A DNA stretch of 64,000 nucleotides, from the NCBI GenBank assembly GCA_902558835.1, contig CACEFK010000005.1:1-64000 (forward strand), written 5' to 3'. The translations under genes and the position numbers were made by a program. Positions 1 to 9,103 of this stretch are shown here, piece by piece (positions within the stretch are counted from its first letter, which is position 1; each line of letters begins with the position of its first letter). The DNA comes from an uncultured Pelagibacteraceae bacterium (GTDB taxonomy: Bacteria; Pseudomonadota; Alphaproteobacteria; Pelagibacterales; Pelagibacteraceae). A model generated the notes under the pieces. It worked only from the letters and a program-made list of their open reading frames with translations, did no database searches and was not told where the DNA came from.

Positions 1-2
1 AG

Positions 3-2351
3 CACAAAGGTATACCAAGAGATACTTCTCACGATTACATGAGAATGAACTTAGACAATTGTATTAATTGTGGAAGATGTGTTAGAGCCTGTGATGAAAT
101 TCAAGGTTCATTTGTACTTACAATGAGCGGAAGAGGTTTTGAGTCTAGAATAACAACTGATAATGATATGATGTTTGGAGATAGTTCATGTGTATCTTGT
201 GGAGCATGTGCACATACATGTCCAACAGATGCTATTTCAGATGTTTTTCAATCTAAATCTGCAGCTGTAGATAAAAAAGTTAGAACAACTTGTTCATACT
301 GTGGTGTTGGATGTAATTTAGAAGCATCAATTAAAGATGATAAAGTTGTTGCAATAGATACTCCAAAACAAACAGAGGTAAATGCTGGTCATACATGTAT
401 TAAAGGAAGATATGCATTTAGTTTCTATGATCATCCAGACAGATTAAAAACACCTTTAATTAAAAGAAATGGAAAGTTTGAAGAAGCTTCGTGGGATGAA
501 GCTTATGAATTCATTAAAAAAGAAATGAACAGAATTACAAAAGATAATGGTCCAGATGCCTTTGCTGGAATTTCTTCAGCAAGATGTACGAATGAAGAAA
601 ATTATGTTTTTCAAAAAATGATTAGAGCTGCTGTGGGAACTAACAGTGTAGATTGTTGTGCAAGAATTTGTCATTCACCAACAGCTTGGGGGATGCAACA
701 AACTTTTGGTACTGGAGCAGCAACTAACTCTACAGAAGATATTTATCATGCGGATTTATTTTTGGTAATTGGAGCTAATCCAACGAACGCTCATCCTGTA
801 ACAGGTGCAAAAATAAAACAACAAGTCATGAAAGGTAAGAAATTAATTGTGCTTGATCCAGTCACAACTGAACTAGCAAAACTTGCTGATTATCATATTA
901 AACTAAGACCAGGAACTAACGTTGCAGTTCTAAATATGATGTTACACTATATTATTAAATCAAAACTTTATAATGCAGATTTTGTTAGAGATAGAACTGA
1001 AGGTTTTGATAATTTCTTAAAAGAAATTGAAAGACAAGATGTTGATCATTTAGCAAAAGTAGCTGGAGTAGATAAACAATTAGTTAAAGAAGCAGCAATT
1101 GCATATGCTACTGCAAGAAATTCAATGGAGTTCCATGGTTTAGGAGTTACTGAACACGAACAAGGATCTAAAACTGTAATGTTAATTGCAGATCTAGCAA
1201 TGATTACTGGAAACATTGGACGAAAAGGTGTCGGGGTTAATCCTTTAAGAGGTCAAAACAATGTTCAAGGTGCAGCAGATATGGGATGTCAACCACACCA
1301 AGGTGCTGGTTATTTTCCTGTAGCTGATGAAAAGCATCAAGAATTTTATACAGAAAAATATGGAGTAACTCACCCAACTAAGCCAGGATTAAAAATTCCT
1401 CAAATGTTTGAATCTGCAATAAACAAGGAACTAAAAGGTTTATGGATTATAGGGGAAGATATTGTTCAAACAGATCCTAATAGCGCACATGTTATTGAAG
1501 CTATGAACTCTTTAGAACTTTTAGTTGTCCAAGAAATATTTATGAGTGAAACAGCAAAATTAGCAACTGTTGTTCTGCCAGGTACAACTTTCTTAGAAAA
1601 AGATGGAACTTTTACAAATACTGAGAGAAGAATTCAAAGAGTGAACAGAGCTGTACCTCCTCTACCAGGAACTAAACCTGATGGATTAATTGTAACCGAG
1701 ATGATGCAGAAATTAGGCTTTGATCAGCCAACTTATGATGCAGATCAAGTTCTAGCAGAAATCGCTGATATCGTTCCTTTCTTTAAGGGAGTTACTAGAG
1801 AGAGACTTGGAAAATTTGGATTACAATGGCCAGTTCAAGAAGATGGAACTGATACAAAAATTTTACATACAGAAACATTTAAATTGGGTAAAGGCAGACT
1901 AAAAAACTTTGATTGGAAAGAATCATCAGAAATAGAAGCTAATCAAAAAGACTATCCTTTGATTTTAACAACAAGTAGGGTGTTACAACATTACAACGCA
2001 GCAACAATGACCAGAAGAACAAAAAATATAAATATTGTTGATGAAGATGTTTTATTAATTCATCCTAAAGACGCAGCTCATAGAGATCTAAATACTGGTG
2101 ATATCGGAAGACTTTATTCAGGTAGAGGCGAGGTTGCTCTTAAAGTTGAGGTTACAGATAAAGTTAAAGAAGGAATTGTGTTTACTACGTTCCATTTCCC
2201 AGAGCATATGGTTAATATGGTTACAGGTCATGGTAAAGATGAAGAAACAATGTGTGCAGAATACAAAGTATCTTCTGTTGAAGTACAAAAAATCTCTAAT
2301 CAATTTAAAACAGAAGTTAAACCAAAAGAAAATCAAGCTGAAGTTAGTTAA
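3..2351 (+). CDS. fdsA: Formate dehydrogenase alpha subunit (partial, 5' end outside window)
   Basis: Cytoplasmic molybdenum/tungsten enzyme that oxidises formate to CO2. The reading frame is open back to the window edge (HKGIPRDTSHDYM precedes the first Met at 39), so the N-terminal part, usually a 2Fe-2S domain, lies upstream. Counting from that Met, two 4Fe-4S ferredoxin clusters (CINCGRC near 8, CVSCGAC near 51) are followed by the CSYCGVGC cluster near 85 and the bis-MGD catalytic domain. The putative metal ligand is Cys211 in CCARICHSPT, followed by His212, so this is a cysteine and not a selenocysteine enzyme. The C-terminal molybdopterin dinucleotide-binding domain is complete. The fused ferredoxin domains fit the NAD-linked FdsA type, with beta and gamma subunits expected upstream. 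The selO gene starts 5 nt downstream. Confidence 0.87.
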   Translation, partial: HKGIPRDTSHDYMRMNLDNCINCGRCVRACDEIQGSFVLTMSGRGFESRITTDNDMMFGDSSCVSCGACAHTCPTDAISDVFQSKSAAVDKKVRTTCSYCGVGCNLEASIKDDKVVAIDTPKQTEVNAGHTCIKGRYAFSFYDHPDRLKTPLIKRNGKFEEASWDEAYEFIKKEMNRITKDNGPDAFAGISSARCTNEENYVFQKMIRAAVGTNSVDCCARICHSPTAWGMQQTFGTGAATNSTEDIYHADLFLVIGANPTNAHPVTGAKIKQQVMKGKKLIVLDPVTTELAKLADYHIKLRPGTNVAVLNMMLHYIIKSKLYNADFVRDRTEGFDNFLKEIERQDVDHLAKVAGVDKQLVKEAAIAYATARNSMEFHGLGVTEHEQGSKTVMLIADLAMITGNIGRKGVGVNPLRGQNNVQGAADMGCQPHQGAGYFPVADEKHQEFYTEKYGVTHPTKPGLKIPQMFESAINKELKGLWIIGEDIVQTDPNSAHVIEAMNSLELLVVQEIFMSETAKLATVVLPGTTFLEKDGTFTNTERRIQRVNRAVPPLPGTKPDGLIVTEMMQKLGFDQPTYDADQVLAEIADIVPFFKGVTRERLGKFGLQWPVQEDGTDTKILHTETFKLGKGRLKNFDWKESSEIEANQKDYPLILTTSRVLQHYNAATMTRRTKNINIVDEDVLLIHPKDAAHRDLNTGDIGRLYSGRGEVALKVEVTDKVKEGIVFTTFHFPEHMVNMVTGHGKDEETMCAEYKVSSVEVQKISNQFKTEVKPKENQAEVS

Positions 2352-2356
2352 TTAAA

Positions 2357-3802
2357 ATGACCATTGGTTGGCATTTTGATAATACATATTCAAAGTTATC
2401 AAATACTTTTAAAGAAAATATTAAACCAACTCCTGTTCATGATCCTGAATTAGTAATTTTAAATGAGGAACTAGCATCTACTTTAAATTTAGATTTTTCA
2501 AAAACAGACAAAAAAAAATTAGCTGAAATGTTTTCTGGAAACTCGATACCAGAAGAAACAAATACCATTGCACAAGCATATGCAGGTCATCAATTTGGAC
2601 ACTTTACTATGTTGGGAGATGGTAGAGCAGTTTTATTGGGTGAGCATTTAGTAAACAATCACAATCGTTTTGACATTCAGTTTAAAGGTTCAGGAAGAAC
2701 TTCTTTTTCTAGAGGTGGTGATGGAAGAGCTGCACTTGGACCTATGCTTAGAGAATATATTATCAGTGAAGCGATACATTCATTAAATATTCCAACTACT
2801 AGAAGTCTTGCTGTAGTAAAAACAGGAGAAAAAGTTGTAAGAGAAAATCTTTTACAGGGTGCTATATTAACAAGAGTTGCATCAAGTCATCTTCGAGTTG
2901 GGACATTTCAGTATATTGCTGCAACACAAAACATTGAAAATTTAAATACTTTAATCGACTACACGATAAACAGACATTATCCAGAAATTAAAACATCGAA
3001 TTCAAAAGCATTAGACTTGTTAAATCTAGTAATGGAAAAGCAATGTCAGCTTGTAATCAATTGGATGCGTGTTGGATTTATTCATGGTGTTATGAATACA
3101 GATAATATGGTAATTTCAGGTGAAACCATTGATTACGGTCCTTGTGCATTTATGGATTATTATGATCCAAAAACTGTATTTAGCTCAATAGATAAATTTG
3201 GGAGATATGCCTTTTCTAATCAACCACCAATTACAAAGTGGAATTTAGCAAGATTTGCAGAATGTTTAATCCCTCTAATTGACAAAAATGAAGATACTGC
3301 AATTAAATTAGCAACAGATTTAATAGATAATTTCCAGAATATTTATGAAGATAAATGGTTAAATATGATGAGAGATAAACTAGGTCTATTTGGTGAGGAT
3401 AAAAATGATAAAAAATTAATTTATGATTTGTTTAATTGGATGGAAAAAAATAAAGCAGATTACACAAATACTTTTTGTAATCTAATGGACATCAATTCTG
3501 ATGAAATTTACAAAAATAATGATTTTATCAATTGGAAAAATGAATGGAAAAAAAGATCTGCGTTAAATAATTCAACTAAAGAAAAACAAAGCAAACTTAT
3601 GAAATCAAATAATCCAATTGTAATTCCTAGAAATCATAAAGTAGAGGAAGCTTTAGCTGAAGCAGACAAAGGAAGTTTGGATAAAATGAAAAAGTTATTA
3701 GCTATTTTAACAAATCCTTATGATAATCAGAGTAATATTGAGGAATATCAATTACCTGCTCCATCAAGCAAAAAAAAATATCAAACTTTTTGTGGAACAT
3801 AA
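2357..3802 (+). CDS. selO: SelO/YdiU family protein adenylyltransferase
   Basis: A 481-aa member of the SelO (YdiU, UPF0061) pseudokinase family, which is known to transfer AMP from ATP to Ser, Thr or Tyr of target proteins and is linked to redox stress. The family signature is clear: AGHQFGHF and DGRAVLLGE near residue 75-95, GSGRTSFSRGGDGRAAL near 110, and the metal/nucleotide-binding region GVMNTDNMVISGETIDYGP near 245. Length matches bacterial members, and the C-terminus ends in FCGT, with Cys where eukaryotic SelO has selenocysteine. It starts 5 nt after the formate dehydrogenase stop and is probably co-transcribed with it. Its targets cannot be inferred. Confidence 0.92.
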   Translation: MTIGWHFDNTYSKLSNTFKENIKPTPVHDPELVILNEELASTLNLDFSKTDKKKLAEMFSGNSIPEETNTIAQAYAGHQFGHFTMLGDGRAVLLGEHLVNNHNRFDIQFKGSGRTSFSRGGDGRAALGPMLREYIISEAIHSLNIPTTRSLAVVKTGEKVVRENLLQGAILTRVASSHLRVGTFQYIAATQNIENLNTLIDYTINRHYPEIKTSNSKALDLLNLVMEKQCQLVINWMRVGFIHGVMNTDNMVISGETIDYGPCAFMDYYDPKTVFSSIDKFGRYAFSNQPPITKWNLARFAECLIPLIDKNEDTAIKLATDLIDNFQNIYEDKWLNMMRDKLGLFGEDKNDKKLIYDLFNWMEKNKADYTNTFCNLMDINSDEIYKNNDFINWKNEWKKRSALNNSTKEKQSKLMKSNNPIVIPRNHKVEEALAEADKGSLDKMKKLLAILTNPYDNQSNIEEYQLPAPSSKKKYQTFCGT

Positions 3803-3842
3803 TTATTAAAATAATTAAGATTTATCTTATTAATAATCTAAA

Positions 3843-4445
3843 TTATTTTTCAAAATTAAACGGAAAATGCATCCAGCCAGTAACAATATATTTCACACCA
3901 GAGCGTAAAACTTCACCTTTATGTGCGTGTGTCCACTCTGCAGGCCAAATCAAAGTTTTGCCAATTTCAGGTTTAACTTTTAGATCAAAGTATTCAAAAT
4001 ATGTCTCACCACCATCATCAACATTATTTAAATATGTCATCCAAGCAAATACCCTATGCATTGTAGATATATTTTCTCTTTCAGTATGTAATTCTGCAAA
4101 ATGACCACCGATATTATATTTTTGAATATTAAAACGTGGGATATCTACCATGCTCAACGTTTTATTTAAAAATGGCCATTGTTTTTTATAATCTTGGTAA
4201 CAATCATATAAATGATTAAAGTACATCTTTAAATCCTGAAAACCATCTTTATCTAAGTTACTTGGATCTATTCCTATATCTATGGAGTTTTTAACTTTTT
4301 CATCAACACCATTTATAGTAGCGCCCTTTTTTTGAAGTACTTTATTATTCTCAAAAAATTTAACAATGTTGTTGCATAGATTATCGTCATTAATATTCCA
4401 ACTTCCTATAAAGTTTTTTTCTTTTGAAATATTTATTCTTTCCAT
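3843..4445 (-). CDS. 2-oxoglutarate/Fe(II)-dependent oxygenase, prolyl-4-hydroxylase type
   Basis: A 200-aa protein with the double-stranded beta-helix signature of prolyl-4-hydroxylase-like oxygenases. The likely iron ligands are His120 and Glu122 (HTE, an HxE variant of the usual HxD) and His175; Lys185 in HKGEVLRSGVK is placed to bind the 2-oxoglutarate carboxylate. It has no signal peptide, so it should act in the cytoplasm. Its ATG directly follows the stop codon of the upstream TPR gene, so the two are translated together and the TPR protein may present the substrate. The substrate is unknown; protein or small-molecule hydroxylation are both possible. Confidence 0.82.
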   Translation of the reverse strand: MERINISKEKNFIGSWNINDDNLCNNIVKFFENNKVLQKKGATINGVDEKVKNSIDIGIDPSNLDKDGFQDLKMYFNHLYDCYQDYKKQWPFLNKTLSMVDIPRFNIQKYNIGGHFAELHTERENISTMHRVFAWMTYLNNVDDGGETYFEYFDLKVKPEIGKTLIWPAEWTHAHKGEVLRSGVKYIVTGWMHFPFNFEK

Positions 4446-4997
4446 TTAATTGATCTCAACATTTGATTTTCCAAATCTTATTTTTCCAAAATTTTTATAT
4501 GTAAGTGATAACCCTTTCTTAAGTTCACCGCTATTTATTAAAAATCTCGCATAAGCTCTGTTTAAAGAAGAGTTATTTTTTTTTATAGAAAAAGCCTTCT
4601 TATAATAATTTTCTGCATCAAAAATATTTTTTTCTCTTTCGCAAATCTGCGCAATATTAATATATCCTTCTATAAAGTTTGGATTAATTTCAAGTGATTG
4701 GATAAAATATTCTTTAGCTTTTTCCAGATTGTTAAGACTTCGATTTATTACTCCTAAATTATACAGTACCCCTGCATTTTTTGGCATTAAATTTAAAGAT
4801 AAATTAAAATTATAAATCGACTCCTCTAGATTTCCAGAATATTGGGAAATTATTCCTAAAAGTTGGTAAATATAAAAATCATTTTTTTTTTCATCTAATA
4901 ACTTATTTAAAAGATCTTTAGCCTCATTATAATTTTTACTCTCTATAAGTTTTATTATGTCTTTAAATTGTTCTTGTTTAGAATTTTTATTTTCCAT
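4446..4997 (-). CDS. TPR-repeat protein paired with the 2OG oxygenase
   Basis: A 183-aa soluble protein built almost entirely of tetratricopeptide repeats. At least three 34-residue units are visible, for example AGVLYNLGVINRSLNNLEKA and FIEGYINIAQICEREKN, each with the small/large pattern and a following Pro (LMPKN, INPNF). It has no signal peptide. The stop codon abuts the start of the 2OG-Fe(II) oxygenase, which suggests an adaptor for that enzyme. No catalytic domain is present and its partner is inferred from context only. Confidence 0.8.
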   Translation of the reverse strand: MENKNSKQEQFKDIIKLIESKNYNEAKDLLNKLLDEKKNDFYIYQLLGIISQYSGNLEESIYNFNLSLNLMPKNAGVLYNLGVINRSLNNLEKAKEYFIQSLEINPNFIEGYINIAQICEREKNIFDAENYYKKAFSIKKNNSSLNRAYARFLINSGELKKGLSLTYKNFGKIRFGKSNVEIN

Positions 4998-5002
4998 TTT
5001 AT

Positions 5003-6106
5003 TTACAGCACGTATGGTTCTGGTCTAGCAGATTTTCCTAATACCCTCTCAACTGCAAAATCACTTATATCTATAGTTTGATATGATCCTGTTGTGATTA
5101 ATTCAGTTAAAGCTCTACCAATACCTGGGGCCTGCATTAATCCTCGACCTGTAAATCCAGATGCCATGTAAACATTCTCATATTTTGGATGCTTACCAAC
5201 AACTGCATTGTTATCTAATCTATTACAATCATAGTAACCTGCCCATCCACCAGTTAACTTTAATTCTTCAAAAGCAGGTATTCTCTTAGCAAGAGCTGGC
5301 CACACTAATTGCTCAAAATCATTCCAAGCTGGCTCTAGATCTTCTGCATCAAATACAGAAATAGGTGATCCTGCTAAATATTCTCCTCCTTCTGGTCTCC
5401 AATACACGCCTGTAGTTAAGTCTCCACTTAGAGGCATCTCTTTTATATATGTTGGGCATTTAACCCTAAAAACAGTATGCTTTTGAGGAACAACTGGAAT
5501 ATCTTCTAACAATTCTTTTGTCCAACAGCCAGCAGCAGAAACAATTGTTTTAGCATTTATTTCAGAAATACTTTTTACCTCACCTTTTATAAATTCAGCT
5601 CCAAGCTCTATTGCTTTACTCTTTAAAGCACTATGAAACATGAATGGATCGATCCACCCTTCACTTTGATTGTCTGTATAAGTTGCTGTCTCTATCCCTT
5701 CACTATTCACATAAGGGAAAACCTTGGATAAATCTGACCCTTTGATATTTTTTGTTCCTGCATCACATTCTTTATGATTTTCTAATGCTCTATATTGTTC
5801 TTCAGCATGCTCAGGACCAAACATTAAAAGATATCCATTGGTTACCATACTAGCTGTAGGATTAGGGTTTTTTTCTGTTTTTAATAATTCTGGTATTTGG
5901 AAAATAAATTCTCTTGCAAATTTTCCTAATAAAATATTTTCTTTTTGAAAAAATTGTCTTCTAAAGCCACCTAGAGATAATGGGAATGAAGCTGTTTTAT
6001 AAGTAGGATCTCTTTCAATAACTTTTACTTTTCTACCTTCTTTAGATAAAAAATAAGCAGTTGCTGCCCCTATTATTCCACCACCAATTACTACAACATC
6101 ATCCAT
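5003..6106 (-). CDS. FAD-dependent oxidoreductase of the DAO family (glycine/D-amino-acid oxidase-like)
   Basis: A 367-aa flavoprotein with the N-terminal dinucleotide-binding motif VVIGGGIIGAATAYFL and the second FAD-contact region near the C-terminus (NVYMASGFTGRGLMQAPGIG). The overall plan matches the DAO superfamily (sarcosine oxidase, dimethylglycine dehydrogenase-like, D-amino acid oxidases), which oxidise secondary or primary amines to imines. Such enzymes are common in SAR11-type bacteria for using methylated amines and amino acids, but this sequence alone does not give the substrate. It is cytoplasmic. It lies 2 nt from tspO and 5 nt from the TPR gene on the same strand, so it is probably in one transcript with them. 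Confidence 0.85.
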   Translation of the reverse strand: MDDVVVIGGGIIGAATAYFLSKEGRKVKVIERDPTYKTASFPLSLGGFRRQFFQKENILLGKFAREFIFQIPELLKTEKNPNPTASMVTNGYLLMFGPEHAEEQYRALENHKECDAGTKNIKGSDLSKVFPYVNSEGIETATYTDNQSEGWIDPFMFHSALKSKAIELGAEFIKGEVKSISEINAKTIVSAAGCWTKELLEDIPVVPQKHTVFRVKCPTYIKEMPLSGDLTTGVYWRPEGGEYLAGSPISVFDAEDLEPAWNDFEQLVWPALAKRIPAFEELKLTGGWAGYYDCNRLDNNAVVGKHPKYENVYMASGFTGRGLMQAPGIGRALTELITTGSYQTIDISDFAVERVLGKSARPEPYVL

Positions 6107-6108
6107 AT

Positions 6109-6591
6109 CTAATTTAATATAATTAAACTTGTATTCAGAATTAGTGCAAAGCTACACCAAAGTAAATATGGAATCATTAGATAGGCACTCAACATCTTGA
6201 CGCGTTTAAACCTTAAAATAAGATTGATTATCAATGCTATTAGTATGATTAATACTAGAAGAGCCAAAACCATATTGTGAAAAACAAAAAAAACTACACT
6301 CCAAGTTGTATTGAATACTAAATGGATAAAATAAATATAAACAGTATTCATATCTCTATTATTCGTATGCCAATAAAGCCATATTGCAACTGTCATCAAT
6401 GTATACAAGGTGGTCCAAACAGGTCCGAATATCCAATCTGGTGGATTAAATGATGGTTTATTTAGTAATGAGTACCATGGCTCTTTAAAAGTAACAGTAG
6501 CTAAACCGCCAATCAATGAAACAGAGAATGTAATAGCAAGAAACAATATAAATGTTAAAAATTTATTTTTAAACATGTAAGATATATACAT
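6109..6591 (-). CDS. tspO: TspO/MBR family tryptophan-rich sensory protein
   Basis: A 160-aa integral membrane protein with five predicted helices and the TspO signature: GGLATVTFKEPWYSLLNKPSF near residues 28-48, PPDWIFGPVWTTLY near 50, and FNTTWSVVFF near 95. TspO proteins bind porphyrins and related ligands, and in Rhodobacter TspO modulates light- and oxygen-dependent gene expression. The start may instead be the internal ATG at 6576 (MFKNK), which gives a more typical N-terminus; neither start has a convincing Shine-Dalgarno sequence. The divergent SDR gene begins 8 nt away, so the promoters of both must lie inside the neighbouring coding sequence. Confidence 0.9.
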   Translation of the reverse strand: MYISYMFKNKFLTFILFLAITFSVSLIGGLATVTFKEPWYSLLNKPSFNPPDWIFGPVWTTLYTLMTVAIWLYWHTNNRDMNTVYIYFIHLVFNTTWSVVFFVFHNMVLALLVLIILIALIINLILRFKRVKMLSAYLMIPYLLWCSFALILNTSLIILN

Positions 6592-6599
6592 AACAAAAA

Positions 6600-7358
6600 A
6601 TGAGTAAAAAAACTATTTGGATTACAGGTGGCAGTACCGGGATTGGCAAAGCTTTAGCGATTAAGTTTGCAAGTAAGGGATGGAACGTTGCTATATCTGC
6701 AAGAAGAGCTGAATTACTAAATGAACTTTCAAATTCTTATGAAAATATTTCAGGTTTTCCTTTAGATGTAACAGATAAAGAAAAATGCAAAGAAGTATTT
6801 AATGAAATTAAAAATAAATATGAAAATATTGACATTTGTTTTTTTTCAACAGGAACATGGGATCCAAAAAAAGAAAAAGATATTGATGTAGAGCAAATGG
6901 AAGATGTATTTAAAGTAAACTTTTTTGGAACTGTGAATAGCATTAAAGCAGTTGAGCAATACTTTAGAGATAAAAAAAACGGTATAATTACTATTGTTTC
7001 ATCAATTGCTGGATATAGGGGATTACCTAATTCAACTGGATATGGACCATCCAAATCTGCATTAAATAATTTAGCTGAAAGTTTATACTTTGATTTTAAA
7101 AGGTACGATGTGCGTGTTTGTTTAGTATCACCTGGGTTTATTAAAACACCAATGACAGACAAAAATGATTTTAAAATGCCTTTTTTAAAAACACCTGAGT
7201 ATGCTGCAGATCAAATTTATGAAGGTTTAATTAATAAAAATATATTTGAAATTCATTTTCCAAAATCACTTACAATTACATTAAAACTATTAAGTTTTTT
7301 ACCGAGTAAAATTTATTTTGGTTTAGTTGGAAAACTAACGAAATATCAAAAAAAATAG
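6600..7358 (+). CDS. Short-chain dehydrogenase/reductase (SDR)
   Basis: A 252-aa classical SDR. It has the Rossmann motif TGGSTGIGKALA near residues 9-20, the catalytic Ser in IVSSIAGYRG, and YGPSK as the YxxxK catalytic pair; a hydrophobic C-terminal segment may touch the membrane. It uses NAD(P)H to reduce or oxidise a carbonyl/alcohol of unknown identity. It faces the DUF3833/CFA/DUF1365/FAD-oxidoreductase cluster tail to tail, with the coding regions touching. In many proteobacteria an SDR of this kind is part of that lipid cluster, so a lipid-type substrate is plausible but inferred. Confidence 0.85.
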   Translation: MSKKTIWITGGSTGIGKALAIKFASKGWNVAISARRAELLNELSNSYENISGFPLDVTDKEKCKEVFNEIKNKYENIDICFFSTGTWDPKKEKDIDVEQMEDVFKVNFFGTVNSIKAVEQYFRDKKNGIITIVSSIAGYRGLPNSTGYGPSKSALNNLAESLYFDFKRYDVRVCLVSPGFIKTPMTDKNDFKMPFLKTPEYAADQIYEGLINKNIFEIHFPKSLTITLKLLSFLPSKIYFGLVGKLTKYQKK

Positions 7359-7919
7359 TTAATCTTTTACAAATACAACTGTTAATTCAGCTACTTTAAA
7401 ACCAAATTTAGTCATTGTTGCTCTATTAATTGCAACTCTATCATCTTGTTTAAAAATCCAATCATCAAAAGTTATTTTTAATTCTTTACCTTTGACCGGA
7501 ACCAATAAAACATATTCAAATTTAAATGCTGGTCCGTAAGAATATCCTATTGCTTTGCCAACAACATCTCCAGCAGTTCCCTCGTAATTATGCTCATCAA
7601 TTTTATTAATTATCCATTCTCGATCTTGAACTTCACCATCATCCCAATTAAATTTTTCTTTAAGAATTAATTGCTTTCCATCCCAAGTTCCATTTAAATC
7701 TGCAGAAAATTGTCTTGTAACTTTTCCTGATCTATTTTGTAAAACTCCCCAAGCCTTAACATTTCCAGATAAATATTCCTCAATAATTAATCTTGGTTCT
7801 TTGTTTTTAAAGTCTTCTGGTTTCATATCACTATTGTTTGAGCAACTTGTAATTAAGAATAATGAAATTATCAATGAAATTGACTTAACTACTTTTATAT
7901 GTCGCATAAATATCTGCAT
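7359..7919 (-). CDS. DUF3833 family lipoprotein
   Basis: A 186-aa protein with a lipoprotein signal peptide ending in the lipobox ITSC (LFLITSCSNNSD), so it should be lipid-anchored in the cell envelope. The rest matches the DUF3833 pattern: a beta-rich, calycin-like fold with FNGTWDGKQL-like strand turns (here LNGTWDGKQLILKE) and YEGTAGDVVGKAIG. The real start may be the second Met at 7907 (MRHIKVVK). DUF3833 genes often accompany the CFA-type methyltransferase, DUF1365 and FAD-oxidoreductase genes that lie directly upstream here, so a lipid-related role is likely. The biochemical function is not known. Confidence 0.8.
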   Translation of the reverse strand: MQIFMRHIKVVKSISLIISLFLITSCSNNSDMKPEDFKNKEPRLIIEEYLSGNVKAWGVLQNRSGKVTRQFSADLNGTWDGKQLILKEKFNWDDGEVQDREWIINKIDEHNYEGTAGDVVGKAIGYSYGPAFKFEYVLLVPVKGKELKITFDDWIFKQDDRVAINRATMTKFGFKVAELTVVFVKD

Positions 7920-7924
7920 TATTT

Positions 7925-9103
7925 TTATTTATTTTGCATTGAAAATTGTATCAGATCAATATTTTTTGACTTAAATCCAGCTTCACAATAAGAAAGATAA
8001 AACTCCCACATTCTTTTAAATGTTAGATCAAAACCTTGATTTTTTATTAAATCCCATTTTTTTAAAAAATCTTTTCTCCATATAGCTAATGTATTTGCAT
8101 AATGATCAGCATAAGAAATATATGAATTTATAGTTAAACCGTTATCTGAAACATAACGATTAATACTATTTTTATTTGGTAAAAAACCACCTGGAAAAAT
8201 ATATTTTTGAATAAAATCTTGTTTGTTTTTGTATCTATCAAACAATCTGTCATCGATGGTAATTGCTTGAATGGCAGCTTTTCCGCCATCAGATAAATTT
8301 GTTTTAATAGTATTAAAATAACCCTCTAAATAATTTTGACCAACAGCCTCAATCATTTCTATAGACGCTATAGAATTGTATTTGCCTTTAAGATCTCTGT
8401 AATCTTTTATTTCAATATTTACTTTTTCGTTTAAACCACAATTAAAAATTCTTTCTTTTGCGTATTCAAATTGTTTTTTTGATATTGTAATACAGTCTAG
8501 TTTTACATCGTATTTTTTACCTAAGTACTCGGCAAAACCACCCCAACCACATCCTATTTCTAAAACTTTGTCACCATTATTTGGTTTTATTAGATCAATT
8601 AATTTTTGATATTTGTTATTTTGAGCATCAGAAAGATTTTTAGTCTTTTCATCAAAAATAGCACTAGAGTAGGTAAGCGTATTATCTAACCAAAGAGAAA
8701 AAAAATCATTACCTAGATCATAATGTTTAGCAATATTTTCTTTGCTTCTACTTTTTGTATTTTTGATTATTTTATTTTTTACAAAATTAATTATTGGAAA
8801 ATCAAGAAGTCCTGAGAATTTATATATTACTTCTATATTTCTAGCGGTTAATTCAATTAAATTTGATAAGTTGTCAGTTTCAAATTCACCTCTCATGTAG
8901 CTCTCAGCAAATCCAATACTACCGCCTCTAATTAAATTATAATTAAAATCTGGTTTTTTGATTGAAATATTTGCATGCAATTTTTCATTTGGATTTCCAA
9001 ACTTTAAAACTTTTCCATCATGTGTAGTGAGCTCTAGATAACCATGACTTATTTTATTAAGAAATTTAAAAACTAATTTATCTGCGGCGTTATTTGAAAA
9101 CAT
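7925..9103 (-). CDS. Cyclopropane-fatty-acyl-phospholipid synthase family methyltransferase
   Basis: A 392-aa S-adenosylmethionine-dependent methyltransferase that acts on the double bond of unsaturated acyl chains in phospholipids. It shows ENIAKHYDLGNDFFSLWLD near 120, LTYSSAIF, the SAM-binding motif VLEIGCGWGGFAEYLG near 180, and SIEMIEAVG near 248, all typical of CfaS. The product could be a cyclopropane, or a methylated unsaturated chain as made by UfaM-type enzymes on the way to furan fatty acids; the adjacent DUF1365 and FAD-oxidoreductase genes favour the second. It overlaps the DUF1365 gene by 1 nt, so the two are translationally coupled. Confidence 0.9.
   Translation of the reverse strand: MFSNNAADKLVFKFLNKISHGYLELTTHDGKVLKFGNPNEKLHANISIKKPDFNYNLIRGGSIGFAESYMRGEFETDNLSNLIELTARNIEVIYKFSGLLDFPIINFVKNKIIKNTKSRSKENIAKHYDLGNDFFSLWLDNTLTYSSAIFDEKTKNLSDAQNNKYQKLIDLIKPNNGDKVLEIGCGWGGFAEYLGKKYDVKLDCITISKKQFEYAKERIFNCGLNEKVNIEIKDYRDLKGKYNSIASIEMIEAVGQNYLEGYFNTIKTNLSDGGKAAIQAITIDDRLFDRYKNKQDFIQKYIFPGGFLPNKNSINRYVSDNGLTINSYISYADHYANTLAIWRKDFLKKWDLIKNQGFDLTFKRMWEFYLSYCEAGFKSKNIDLIQFSMQNK

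Noticed and set aside
633-690. Possible selenocysteine formate dehydrogenase
   Set aside because: The active-site residue is encoded as Cys (CCARICHSPT) and there is no in-frame TGA.
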